Assembly (NCBI GenBank): GCA_003315675.1
Contig: NIZU01000037.1
Location: forward strand, 1-10,837
Direction: 5' to 3'
DNA from: Methanocorpusculum sp. MCE
GTDB lineage: Archaea; Halobacteriota; Methanomicrobia; Methanomicrobiales; Methanocorpusculaceae
Length of the DNA: 10,837 nt
This document shows positions 1 to 6,154 of this stretch, in pieces. The stretch's first letter is position 1; each line of letters begins with the position of its first letter. The translations under genes and the position numbers were made by a program. The notes under the pieces were generated by a model. That model was not told where the DNA came from. It saw nothing but the letters and a program-made list of their open reading frames with translations, and did no database searches.

Positions 1-99
1 GTGAAGGTAACAACGCTGCAAAGAGTACGAGTGAAAAATATGCTGGCTGCATTTTGTTATAATATCTATCAGGTGAAAACGATTCAAAACAGAGTGTAA
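1..99 (+). CDS. IS5-family transposase, C-terminal 32 residues (partial, cut by window edge)
   Basis: The reading frame from base 1 encodes VKVTTLQRVRVK followed by a hydrophobic stretch with FCYNIYQ, and ends at TAA 97-99. It is identical in protein sequence to the last 32 residues of the second transposase copy (stop at 10656-10658). This is the C-terminal helix of the DDE transposase fold and lies after the catalytic Glu, so nothing can be said about whether this copy is active. Whether it carries the 50-base interruption seen in copy 2 also cannot be judged from this window. Confidence 0.85.
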   Translation: MKVTTLQRVRVKNMLAAFCYNIYQVKTIQNRV

Positions 100-180
100 A
101 TAAAAAAAAACGTCAAGGAATAATGGGTATTTTTCTTTTTTTGGGGGGGCGTGAGGGGGTAGGGATGTAGCCAATCTTCC
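100..180 (+). terminator. T-tract and G-run tail of IS copy 1
   Basis: After the transposase stop come an A run, then a T7 run directly followed by G7, a short CGTGA spacer, G5, TA and GGG (143-164). The T run fits an archaeal T-rich terminator for the transposase transcript. The four G runs of at least three on the plus strand could form a G-quadruplex. The equivalent tail in copy 2 keeps the T7 and G8 runs but has TATGG instead of TAGGG. Confidence 0.4.
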
Positions 181-210
181 TTAAATCATGATTCGCGTTA
201 AAAAAATGGG

Positions 211-2063
211 TTGATAGATATTCTCAATATTTTAGTTATTTACGGCGGAGCTGCCCAAACAGGATGGGACAATGGTCTTGCCATAACGAATACGAATCTG
301 GAACTGCTGAAAAAAGATCTGGAAGACGGGATCATTGGATCGGACGGAGATCACCAGACACCAACCGAATACGTTCTTACCCGGGTTTCTGATGTGGACA
401 CCTCATCGTCAGGTGCATTATCGAAAGGGCTGACGTACGCAGAAAACTATTGTACAGAAAACGACCTTACCTCAGCCAACAGATACCTCATCTTCTGGAA
501 TCACGGCGGGGGATATGAGGGGTTCGGCGCGAACGAACTGCTCGACACATGGATGAGTGTGGAGGATCTGCAGACCGGGCTTGCTGCCTCCAAATCTTAT
601 GACGTCATCATCTTCGATGCCTGTCTGATGGCGTCCCTTGAAGTGGCGGATGCCTTGCATACCCATGCTGATTATCTGCTGGCATCGGAAGAGAATGTGC
701 CTGGAGCCAGACACAATTATGTGGGAATTGGTAAAACGCTCTCCAGCAACCCGGGAATAACGCCGGAAAATTTCGGGAAAAGCGTCATATCCTCGTTTAT
801 CTCAACGCAGGACGGGGATGATAAAACCCTCTCGCTTGTCCGTCTCCAAAAAACAGAGGAGGTTGTATCGTCCCTGGACGTACTTGGAACCTCGCTAAAA
901 GAAAGCCTCAATGACGAAGAGTCTCTTGCTGCGCTTGGAGAGATTTACAAAACTGCCCAGGGATACGGGAGAAGTGATGACGGATCAAAGGTGACGTCGA
1001 TAGATCTCTATCAGTTTGCTGACCTGATCTATGCAAATACCGAAGAGGACACTCCCCTGCATACATCAGCCGGAGCTCTGCTGACCTCACTGCGTGATTA
1101 CATTGTCGCGGCAGACTACTCCGGATACTTCAGTGCTGCAAACGGTGTATCGATCGCGGCGCCGAATGCGGCGTTTACAAACGACGTCCCTCACAGTATA
1201 GCGTTTGGAAGAAACGGCTGGTATGCGTATTTCTCAACCTATATGAACAAAGCAGGCACCCAAACTCGGCCAAGCGCCGCGTATAGAAGCGGGAGCGCCG
1301 ACAGCCGAACGATCGTTGTCCATGATGATACGGAAACGACTGATGTGTTTGCCGATTATCTGTATCTCAAGGATTCACATTACATCATCGTCGGTCAAAC
1401 ACCGCTTGAAGAAATCTACGCTTTTTTCCGAGGATGACCTCTGGATTTCCGTTCCGACCGGCGAATATGAGGAGCCGGACTGGGACGGGTCCTGGTTCGT
1501 CCTTAGCGACGGCAAAAACACAGGCATACTCGTAACAATGACGTATGCATACTCCGTCGTTGAAGACGGCTCCGTAAACAATGTTTACCTCATATACGGG
1601 AACCTAACGAGACAAATCAACGGAAAGGACATAACTCATCCCTCGGTTATCACAGCGGTTGTCGATATGACCGCGATGAAGACAACAGATATGTGTGTTG
1701 AATCCATCTCTGATGAGGGGTGGGATTCGCGTACGAATCTCTGGGGAGACACGGATGTTTTAGCTGGAGATGTGTTTACCCCGCTTCTCGACATATACAA
1801 CGAAGAAGAGGATTCGATCTCTACGGTATATTCTGCAGATCGTTTTACCTTCGGCGATGATCCGGCAGAAGATTTAGTCTTTACTGCCTTGGGTGAAAAA
1901 TAATTGCTACTGGGTAGTCGAACTCGATGATTATCTTGACGACGATGCATTCTATCTCGAAGAGCCGGAGTTTCCAAACAGCGGGAGCGCGAAGTCCCCA
2001 GTGTCAATAATTGGGATTCTGTTTGGCCTTGGTCTTCCTTGCCTTCTGATGAGAAGAAGATAA
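211..2063 (+). pseudogene. Clostripain-like (C11) cysteine peptidase, 5'-truncated with two frameshifts
   Basis: Secreted or surface C11-type cysteine peptidase remnant. The first segment (TTG 211 to about 1421) carries the catalytic His in FWNHGGG (H98 counted from 211) and the nucleophile in FDACLMASLEVA (C138), the hallmark pair of the family. The reading frame then shifts by one base at a T6 run (1422-1427), giving AFSEDDLW when one T is removed, and again at an A5 run (1896-1900), giving GENNCYW when one A is removed. The third segment ends at TAA 2061-2063 with a hydrophobic helix (SIIGILFGLGLPCLL) and RRR, a typical archaeal C-terminal surface anchor. The signal peptide and the usual N-terminal strand are missing: IS copy 1 ends only about 30 bases upstream and an in-frame TAA lies at 199-201. 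Family call is confident. The frameshifts could be real decay, slippage or sequencing errors, but the 5' loss next to the IS supports a dead gene. Confidence 0.85.
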
Positions 2064-2135
2064 AACACTCCTTTTTTAGGGCGTTCAGCATCTCACGGGT
2101 ACATGCCGATAAAGGGCAATATAAAAAAGAGAAGT
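2064..2135. terminator. Convergent intergenic spacer with T-tracts on both strands
   Basis: This short spacer lies between the 3' end of the plus-strand peptidase remnant and the 3' end of the minus-strand operon. On the plus strand, CTCCTTTTTTAGG (about 2067-2079) gives a T6 run. On the minus strand, CTCTTTTTTATATTG (about 2117-2131) gives another T6 run just after the prefoldin stop. T-rich stretches of this kind terminate transcription in archaea. No convincing hairpin or gene was seen. Confidence 0.5.
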
Positions 2136-2579
2136 TCAGCGGTGCTGAGTCTGAGAATAGATTTCCTGCATTCTCTGCTCAACGGCCCGCATCTGTTCCT
2201 GAAGCTTTCCAAGAGACTCGGAAAGCCGTTTTGCGGATGCATCCATCTCAGTGACCCGGTCGCGAAGGAACGTAATCGCTTCTTCGACCGGTTTTTCAAC
2301 CGTGATGCCTGCGCCGATCCCAACCAGAATCTTCTTCGTGTCGGTGACGGTTGCATGAACGGATATGCCCCCGCCCAGATTCAGAAAAGTGGGCAAATCT
2401 CCTTCCAGACCGCTGAAAGCTTCAAGCGACTCGGTAGACGCCAATGCTTCAGCGCGTGCTGATTCGATGAACCGCAGCTGCTGGGTCAGAAGTTCAAACT
2501 GCTGGGAATATTCATTGGCATATGCCTGGAGGGAGCGGACCTCCTGCTCCAGGGATGCCTGATCAGTATTACTCGCCAT
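2136..2579 (-). CDS. pfdA: Prefoldin alpha subunit (GimC alpha)
   Basis: Cytosolic chaperone subunit. Two alpha and four beta subunits form the jellyfish-shaped prefoldin hexamer that captures unfolded proteins and passes them to the thermosome. The 147-residue product has the alpha-class plan: an N-terminal coiled coil (about 5-55, rich in Q, E and L), a central beta-hairpin region with LNLGGGISVHATV and VGIGAGITVEK (about 70-105), and a C-terminal coiled coil ending in QTQHR. The ATG at 2579 was chosen because it gives the usual family length and starts with MASNTDQ. The longer reading to 2684 would add 35 residues lying over the ribosomal gene upstream. It overlaps the L18Ae gene by 11 bases, so translation is probably coupled. 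It is the last gene of the operon. In many euryarchaea ftsY follows here, but in this window a convergent pseudogene does. Confidence 0.9.
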   Translation of the reverse strand: MASNTDQASLEQEVRSLQAYANEYSQQFELLTQQLRFIESARAEALASTESLEAFSGLEGDLPTFLNLGGGISVHATVTDTKKILVGIGAGITVEKPVEEAITFLRDRVTEMDASAKRLSESLGKLQEQMRAVEQRMQEIYSQTQHR

Positions 2580-2754
2580 TAATAGCCTTTGCAGCGTCAA
2601 TGGTAATATACTTGCGTTCGAGTCTGTGCTTGCTTCCGATCGTTGCAAGAGTGAATTCTCCAGCAAGTTTCTCGGAAGGTGCATCGACTATTTTTGTGAA
2701 GGGCTTCATCTGTCCATCATTTTTGAACGTGCCCTTTACCTCGAATTTCGGCAT
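2569..2754 (-). CDS. rpl18a: 50S ribosomal protein L18Ae (LX)
   Basis: Large-subunit ribosomal protein of archaea and eukaryotes, binding 23S rRNA. The 61-residue product has the compact single-domain form typical of archaeal LX proteins, starting MPKFEVKGTFK and containing the basic stretch GSKHRLERKYI, which resembles the conserved G-S-x-H-x-x-x-R pattern of the family. A strong GAGGTGA ribosome site lies five bases upstream of the start. The gene sits between aIF6 and prefoldin alpha, the usual euryarchaeal order, and its last codons overlap the start of prefoldin alpha. It is separated from aIF6 by 67 bases, the longest gap inside this operon, which could hold a secondary promoter, though no clear TATA box was seen. 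Confidence 0.92.
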   Translation of the reverse strand: MPKFEVKGTFKNDGQMKPFTKIVDAPSEKLAGEFTLATIGSKHRLERKYITIDAAKAINGE

Positions 2755-2759
2755 TCATT

Positions 2760-2766
2760 TCACCTC
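2760..2766 (-). promoter_or_regulatory. Ribosome binding site of rpl18a
   Basis: The minus strand reads GAGGTGA, a full match to the archaeal anti-Shine-Dalgarno core, five bases before the ATG at 2754. It fixes this start and is the strongest site among the operon genes. Prefoldin downstream depends on the overlapping frame. Confidence 0.8.
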
Positions 2767-2821
2767 ACAGAAATCGCATACTTCATTAAAGCATACTCAA
2801 CTCGTGAAAAATTGGAATTTT

Positions 2822-3490
2822 TCACAAGAATCCAAATACATCTTCGATTCTACCAAGTTCATAGCCCGTGGTAGCGTTACCTGCCAGATATCCTTTGCTG
2901 TTGATCAGAAGACCGGTACCTATCAGCCCCGAACCCATGTTGACGGATCCGGTTCCGATAGCGACATCAGCATTATCAATGCTGCGTTCCAGTTTTTCGA
3001 TCTCCTCGGGAGTGCTTCTTGCCGGCAGAAGAACACCTGTATTGGTACAGGCACACGTCATACCGACCGTTCCGACTCCGGCAAAAGACATCGGGATAAT
3101 CTTGACTTTCAGAAAATCCGCCACCATTTCGCGCATCGCAGACGACATGTCCGGATGCACGACGGCAAACGAATCGTTGGTCAGAATTACGTTCCCTGCC
3201 GCATTCATCTCTTCTCCGAGGAGCAGACAATCGCCGTACTCCTGAAGGATTTCGAGTTCTGAATCCTGAATGAGACCGGAAACGACAAATCCGCGGGAGT
3301 TGCCGGTCAGAAGGAGACCTATGACAGAGGATCCCTGGATAAAGGTTTCAATAACCTCGACATCCAAAGCTTCCGCTATTTTGTCCCGGAACTCTTTTGG
3401 AGCTTCGACCGGGACCACGGCAAGATCTTCAAAGACACGGGCATACACGCCGATGTTCGGGTCACCATTCAATGACAGGGTCGGGTCCAT
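2822..3490 (-). CDS. eif6: Translation initiation factor aIF6
   Basis: Anti-association factor that binds the large ribosomal subunit near the L14/L24e interface and stops early joining with the small subunit; in eukaryotes it also acts in 60S maturation. The 222-residue length is normal for the family, whose fold is a five-bladed pentein propeller. Visible family features are the repeated blade segments: IGVYARVFEDLAVVP at the N-terminus, the GSSVIGLLLTGNSRGFVV blade, LTNDSFAVVHPDMS, and VGTVGMTCACTNTGVLLP. The start ATG at 3490 follows immediately after the TAA of rpl31e (GAGGAATAAATG), so the ribosome site GAGGAA lies in the last codons of that gene and the two are surely co-translated. 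A 67-base gap separates it from rpl18a downstream. Identification is very secure. Confidence 0.95.
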   Translation of the reverse strand: MDPTLSLNGDPNIGVYARVFEDLAVVPVEAPKEFRDKIAEALDVEVIETFIQGSSVIGLLLTGNSRGFVVSGLIQDSELEILQEYGDCLLLGEEMNAAGNVILTNDSFAVVHPDMSSAMREMVADFLKVKIIPMSFAGVGTVGMTCACTNTGVLLPARSTPEEIEKLERSIDNADVAIGTGSVNMGSGLIGTGLLINSKGYLAGNATTGYELGRIEDVFGFL

Positions 3491-3754
3491 TTATTCCTCA
3501 GCAAGTTCTGCCTGGACCTGACCGTCTTCGAACTTCATTGCCAGAACACGAATGCGTCTTGGCGGTTTCTGGGATCCGCGTGCCCAGACGAGTTCGTTAA
3601 TACTCTTGTCGAGTTTAACGTCATCACTTTTCATGTGATGCTCGAGATAGCCGCGGATGTCTTTGATAGCTGCGTTTGCACGCTTGTAGCACGGAACACG
3701 CTTCACATCGCGGAGCGGGATCACGTATACCTGTTCTTTTTGCACTTCTACCAT
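3491..3754 (-). CDS. rpl31e: 50S ribosomal protein L31e
   Basis: Archaeal/eukaryotic large-subunit protein near the polypeptide exit tunnel, where it contributes to the docking surface for nascent-chain factors. The 87-residue product shows the family core: YVIPLRDVKRVPCYKRANAAIK, then DIRGYLEHHMK and LDKSINELVWARGSQKPPRR, which matches the conserved W-x-R-G-x-x-K-P-P-R-R segment. It starts at the ATG at 3754, four bases after the end of rpl39e, with AAGGTG from the last L39e codons as ribosome site. It directly abuts aIF6. Pairing of L39e and L31e, both exit-tunnel proteins, is standard in archaea. Confidence 0.95.
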   Translation of the reverse strand: MVEVQKEQVYVIPLRDVKRVPCYKRANAAIKDIRGYLEHHMKSDDVKLDKSINELVWARGSQKPPRRIRVLAMKFEDGQVQAELAEE

Positions 3755-3758
3755 TTTT

Positions 3759-3911
3759 TTACACCTTCAGAGTGCTGCGTCTCCAGTTGCGTCTCTTTGG
3801 ATGCGACACAACAGTGCGCTTGGTTTTGATCATGACCCAGGCAGGAACACGGCGGTTCTGCTGGGTTGCCTTTGCAAGACGAATCTTACGGCTTTTGGTA
3901 AGTTTGCTCAT
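3759..3911 (-). CDS. rpl39e: 50S ribosomal protein L39e
   Basis: A 50-residue, strongly basic protein that lines the polypeptide exit tunnel of archaeal and eukaryotic large subunits. It starts [14 protein letters not shown] and contains [13 protein letters not shown] and [12 protein letters not shown], which match the family closely along the full length. The ATG at 3911 overlaps the stop of the upstream PP-loop gene by four bases (ATGA), with GGTGA about nine bases before it as ribosome site. The stop lies four bases before rpl31e. The gene is easy to miss because of its size, but composition, length, motif and neighbours all agree. Confidence 0.95.
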
Positions 3912-4507
3912 GGTTCATTCACCATTTTTTTCTTGATGATCAGAGACTGTTCATGATTTTTCGGGAAGAGAGACGTAAAGTCTATTCCTCTCCGGGTCAT
4001 TTCAGCCCTGATCTCGTTTTCGAAGTCACCGTTTGGAATTGCTCCGGTTTCGCCGTAGGCGATCTCGAAGAACTTTTCAGCCAACCGGATGATCTCGGTT
4101 TTTCCGATGCCAAGTAAGGGGCGGATATAACTTACCCCGTACTTCATCTCCAGACTCTGCACTTCAGATTGTGTCCGCATCGGAACCCTGTCATCTCGTC
4201 GGGTCCCGTCGGCGACCACCTCATATTCCTGTGCTGCAGCACAGAGGGACCGTCGGTGGATTTCGTTGATGGCATTTGCAGGATGCCCGTCGTAAACGAT
4301 TTGGTCCACGACCTCATCAAGGAAACCTGGCGCAAAGACCAGTTTCTTCCAGGGGAAACCGGTTTCCTTTGCCGCCGCCTCGATAGAAGGCACAGCATGG
4401 GTTTCGTCAATGACAAAAGTCAAAAGCTCCACATCATAATCCCGTGACAACAGGACCGCGGCAAGACTGCTGTCTTTACCGCCGCTGTAGAGCACACCTA
4501 CTTTCAT
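3908..4507 (-). CDS. PP-loop ATP pyrophosphatase (COG2117-like)
   Basis: Adenylating enzyme of the N-type ATP pyrophosphatase group. The PP-loop SGGKDS lies at residues 8-13, straight after the first beta strand (MKVGVLY), as in tRNA-thiolation, diphthamide-ligase and GMP-synthase domains. Other visible signatures are [12 protein letters not shown] in the second strand region, [12 protein letters not shown] (about 100-111), and [13 protein letters not shown], where a conserved R-P-L-L precedes the second nucleotide-contacting helix. At 199 residues it is a single catalytic domain without a recognisable RNA-binding part. Archaeal relatives are annotated as predicted tRNA methyltransferase or thiolation subunits; the true substrate is not known to me. 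It overlaps both neighbours by four bases (ATGA on each side: PDCD5 upstream, rpl39e downstream), which suggests a translation-linked role. Confidence 0.82.
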
Positions 4508-4839
4508 CCAACCCTGCGGATATTGAATTCCTTCTTCTGCGGGACAATCTGAATTAACAGCTGTCTGAGTTGTTCATCGGTAATTTTCTGACGCAGGCGT
4601 CCTGATTGGGCGAGAGATACAATCTGCTGCTCGACGGATGCGGCAAACTCCGGTTTTGTAAGCCGGATGGTGTTTAACCGCTCACGAGCTTCAGGCTCCA
4701 TTACCTGCATGAGTACAGACTGAATCTGTGCCTGCATCTGCTGCTGACGCTGGATCTGGTCTTGTTCCGCCATCTGCTGCTGCTGCTGCATCTGCATCAT
4801 ACGCTGACGGCGGATCTCTGCGAGTTCATCGTCTCCCAT
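4504..4839 (-). CDS. PDCD5-family DNA-binding protein
   Basis: Archaeal homologue of human PDCD5 (TFAR19), a small helical-bundle protein with reported nucleic-acid binding; its archaeal role is unclear. The 111-residue product begins with MGDDELAEIRRQRM, then a glutamine/methionine-rich helix coded by a CTG/CAG triplet run (about 4773-4787 on the plus strand), then the conserved core EARERLNTIRLTKPEFAASV and EQLRQLLIQIVPQKKEFNIRR, the typical C-terminal end of the family. The ATG at 4839 follows an AAGGTGA ribosome site. Its stop overlaps the start of the PP-loop gene (ATGA). The S19e-PDCD5-L39e-L31e order is a common archaeal arrangement. The long glutamine tract could vary in length between strains. 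Confidence 0.92.
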   Translation of the reverse strand: MGDDELAEIRRQRMMQMQQQQQMAEQDQIQRQQQMQAQIQSVLMQVMEPEARERLNTIRLTKPEFAASVEQQIVSLAQSGRLRQKITDEQLRQLLIQIVPQKKEFNIRRVG

Positions 4840-4873
4840 TCTTGAATCACCTTCAATTTGTCAGTTATTATTT

Positions 4874-5323
4874 TTAATACTTTGCGAGTCCGGGCGCAGT
4901 CTCGACTGCCTGATCCTTAATGGAGTAGGCGATGTTGTCGAGGAATTTGCGGCCTTTTGCAGAAACACTGCGGCCACCGGTAACCTTTTCGAGGTAGCCG
5001 GCAGTTTCGAGCTGCTGCATGACTTTTCTGGCAATGCTTCCACTGCCTTTTCTAAAGTGGGACGGCTTGGAACCGCGGTCCTGCACACCGCCGTAAACGG
5101 AGCGCATGCGCTCAACTCCAATTGGGCCGTCAACGTAAATTCTACGCAGCACTGCTGCGGAACGAACATACCACCAGTCTGGATTTTCCGGCGGCATCTC
5201 CTTGTGTACTCCCGTCTTGACGAACTCAGCCCACTCGGGTGCTTTTATAACGGACTCGTTCTTGAGTTCGTCTGCTACCTTCGCGATGAGTAAGTCTGCC
5301 GGAATATCAAACACTGTAGTCAT
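4874..5323 (-). CDS. rps19e: 30S ribosomal protein S19e
   Basis: Archaeal/eukaryotic small-subunit protein of the head region, a winged-helix fold needed for late maturation of the small subunit. The 149-residue product has the family signatures WWYVRSAAVLRRIYVDGPIGVERMRSVYGG (centred about residue 60; only part is needed for recognition), SGSIARKVMQQLETAGYLEK, and GRSVSAKGRKFLDNIA. The ATG at 5323 was preferred over the TTG two codons earlier because GTGAGG lies seven bases before the ATG but only one base before the TTG. The start ATG overlaps the TGA of a small upstream ORF (ATGA), so S19e is probably translated by coupling. A 34-base gap with AAGGTGA leads into PDCD5. Confidence 0.94.
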   Translation of the reverse strand: MTTVFDIPADLLIAKVADELKNESVIKAPEWAEFVKTGVHKEMPPENPDWWYVRSAAVLRRIYVDGPIGVERMRSVYGGVQDRGSKPSHFRKGSGSIARKVMQQLETAGYLEKVTGGRSVSAKGRKFLDNIAYSIKDQAVETAPGLAKY

Positions 5324-5391
5324 TGACAATCCTCACTGTATGCCGCATGTTGGAGACATGCTTCACGGAACATTTCCGCAATTGATGACAT
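5320..5391 (-). CDS. Candidate 23-residue leader ORF coupled to rps19e
   Basis: A small minus-strand frame starts at ATG 5391 (MSSIAEMFREAC) and ends at TGA 5320-5322, which overlaps the rps19e start as ATGA. The peptide has two Cys and two His but no recognisable domain. A TATA-like CATATATTATC lies about 34 bases before its start, so the transcript would begin a few bases before this ATG and the ORF would be first in the operon. There is no Shine-Dalgarno before it, consistent with a near-leaderless start. Both leader hairpins lie inside it. Coding is not proven: it could also simply be an untranslated leader. The position and overlap are the evidence, since composition of 23 codons cannot settle it. 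Confidence 0.45.
   Translation of the reverse strand: MSSIAEMFREACLQHAAYSEDCQ
5345..5378 (-). promoter_or_regulatory. Tandem hairpins in the rps19e leader
   Basis: On the minus strand, CGGAA-ATG-TTCCG (5378-5366, five pairs, three-base loop) is followed four bases later by GCATGT-CTCCA-ACATGC (5361-5345, six pairs, five-base loop). Both are perfect. They sit 22-55 bases before the rps19e ATG and just before its GTGAGG ribosome site, a position suited to feedback control by a ribosomal protein or to coupling with translation of the leader ORF. Function is inferred. Confidence 0.45.
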
Positions 5392-5419
5392 TAACAGTCT
5401 GTATAAATTAGATTCAAAA

Positions 5420-5430
5420 GATAATATATG
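5420..5430 (-). promoter_or_regulatory. TATA-like box for the rps19e operon
   Basis: The minus strand reads CATATATTATC. The expected start of transcription, about 25 bases on, falls near 5398, just before the leader ORF. A second AT-rich candidate, AATTTATAC at about 5401-5409, would start transcription inside that ORF instead. It lies in the 129-base gap between yhbY and rps19e, the largest non-coding gap on the minus strand here, and purine-rich AGGGAA lies upstream as a possible BRE. Confidence 0.45.
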
Positions 5431-5452
5431 TTCCCTAGATAAAAGACAGGAG

Positions 5453-5794
5453 TTATTTCTTTCCCAAGTAGGAAGACTTGATTTTGTTTCGTGCTGAGAG
5501 ATTTTTCGGCGGCGTTCGTCTCGAAGGTGCGGTTTCGGAGACCTTTCCCCGGTTTTTCGCACCAAGGACGACCATTCTCCCACGCGCGGCAATAACTTCT
5601 GCAGAGGCGGCTTTGGCAAGGTCCTGTACCTCTTCGGCATTCATATCGGCGTTCTGAAGCCATTTTATTTTGATAACTTTACGTGCGTCAAGCTGACGGC
5701 GAACCTCGGCGACGAGGTCTTCGGTGTAGCCGTTTTTGCCGACCCATATGGTTGGTTTCAGGGTCTGGATATAGGATTCTGTAATATCTGAGAT
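5453..5794 (-). CDS. YhbY/CRM-domain RNA-binding protein, no standard start codon
   Basis: Small CRM-domain RNA-binding protein related to bacterial YhbY, which associates with pre-50S particles. The frame reads ITESYIQTLKPTIWVGKNGY, with the CRM GxxG loop (G19-K-N-G22) after the conserved L-K-P-T-I-W-V-G-K, then VRRQLDARKVIKIKWL and a C-terminal strand AARGRMVVLGAK; the basic tail ends at TAA 5453-5455. The frame runs up to the TGA of the RNase P gene with no ATG, GTG or TTG ahead of the GxxG loop. AAGGTGA (5801-5807) lies six bases before an in-frame ATC at 5794, so ATC initiation would be well placed; that start is used here (113 residues). Alternatively, removing one A from the A5 run (5797-5801) puts GTG 5804 in frame. 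The first ATG (5644) would cut off the RNA-binding loop, so it is unlikely. Confidence 0.7.
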   Translation of the reverse strand: MSDITESYIQTLKPTIWVGKNGYTEDLVAEVRRQLDARKVIKIKWLQNADMNAEEVQDLAKAASAEVIAARGRMVVLGAKNRGKVSETAPSRRTPPKNLSARNKIKSSYLGKK

Positions 5795-5800
5795 TGTTTT

Positions 5801-6121
5801 TCACCTTGATTCGGGTTTTTTATTGAGGGAGATACGGGTAACTGCTCCGCAGATACCGCAGGTATAGATGATCTTCCCATGCTGAATCCTGACCCGGAGA
5901 TTTGTCCCCCGGATAAAGTAAGCATGACATGACGGGCAGAATGAGCGCCGGTGATAGTGTGCCAGACGAACACGCTGTTTCATCGCCATCTCGCGGGCAA
6001 GGGAGACATAGCGAGCAGAGAGTTCAGGCTCATCTCGTGCCTCTTTTGCACGTTCAAACAAAATATCGACCCGTTCCTGAGCGATTTTTTTTGCTGAGAC
6101 GCCTTTTTCTGCTTTTGCCAT
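5801..6121 (-). CDS. rnp4: Ribonuclease P protein component 4 (Rpp21/Rpr2 family)
   Basis: Protein subunit of archaeal RNase P, which with the catalytic RNA removes the 5' leader of pre-tRNA; Rpp21 pairs with Rpp29 on the specificity side. The 106-residue product has the usual N-terminal helices rich in Lys, Arg and Glu (IAQERVDILFERAKEA, YVSLAREMAMKQRVRL), then a zinc ribbon with Cys62-x2-Cys65 (FCPSC) and Cys88-x2-Cys91 (TCGIC). R-x-x-H-G-K-I-I-Y-T-C fits the family. Length is normal. The ATG at 6121 lacks a clear Shine-Dalgarno. Its TGA is followed directly, in the same frame, by yhbY, so the two may be translationally coupled. It is separated from purN by 33 bases holding AT-rich TTGTATAAG, not well enough placed to call a promoter. 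Confidence 0.92.
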   Translation of the reverse strand: MAKAEKGVSAKKIAQERVDILFERAKEARDEPELSARYVSLAREMAMKQRVRLAHYHRRSFCPSCHAYFIRGTNLRVRIQHGKIIYTCGICGAVTRISLNKKPESR

Positions 6122-6154
6122 AGAGATTATGCCTTATACAATAAGGGTTCAGAC

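Larger units (their letters stand above)
1..180 (+). mobile_element. IS5-type insertion sequence, copy 1, 3' end only
   Basis: This stretch matches position 10560 onward almost base for base, with an offset of 10,559. The match covers the transposase C-terminus and about 80 bases after its stop, ending with GTAGCCAATCT and then CC. Beyond base 180 the two copies no longer align, so 180 is taken as the IS end. In the 99 coding bases the only difference is base 3 (GTG here, GTA in the other copy, both Val). The non-coding tail differs by a few substitutions and length changes in A, T and G runs. The rest of the copy lies outside the window. Confidence 0.85.

Noticed and set aside
2580..2684. 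N-terminal extension of prefoldin alpha by 35 residues
   Set aside because: It overlaps most of the rpl18a gene in another frame, and the ATG at 2579 gives the normal length.
2522..3262. Plus-strand frame of 246 codons opposite aIF6 and rpl18a
   Set aside because: The opposite strand holds clear aIF6 and L18Ae genes. The product has no family features and would span two unrelated genes.
4773..4787. CTG triplet run as a microsatellite element
   Set aside because: It encodes the glutamine-rich helix of PDCD5, so it is a coding feature.
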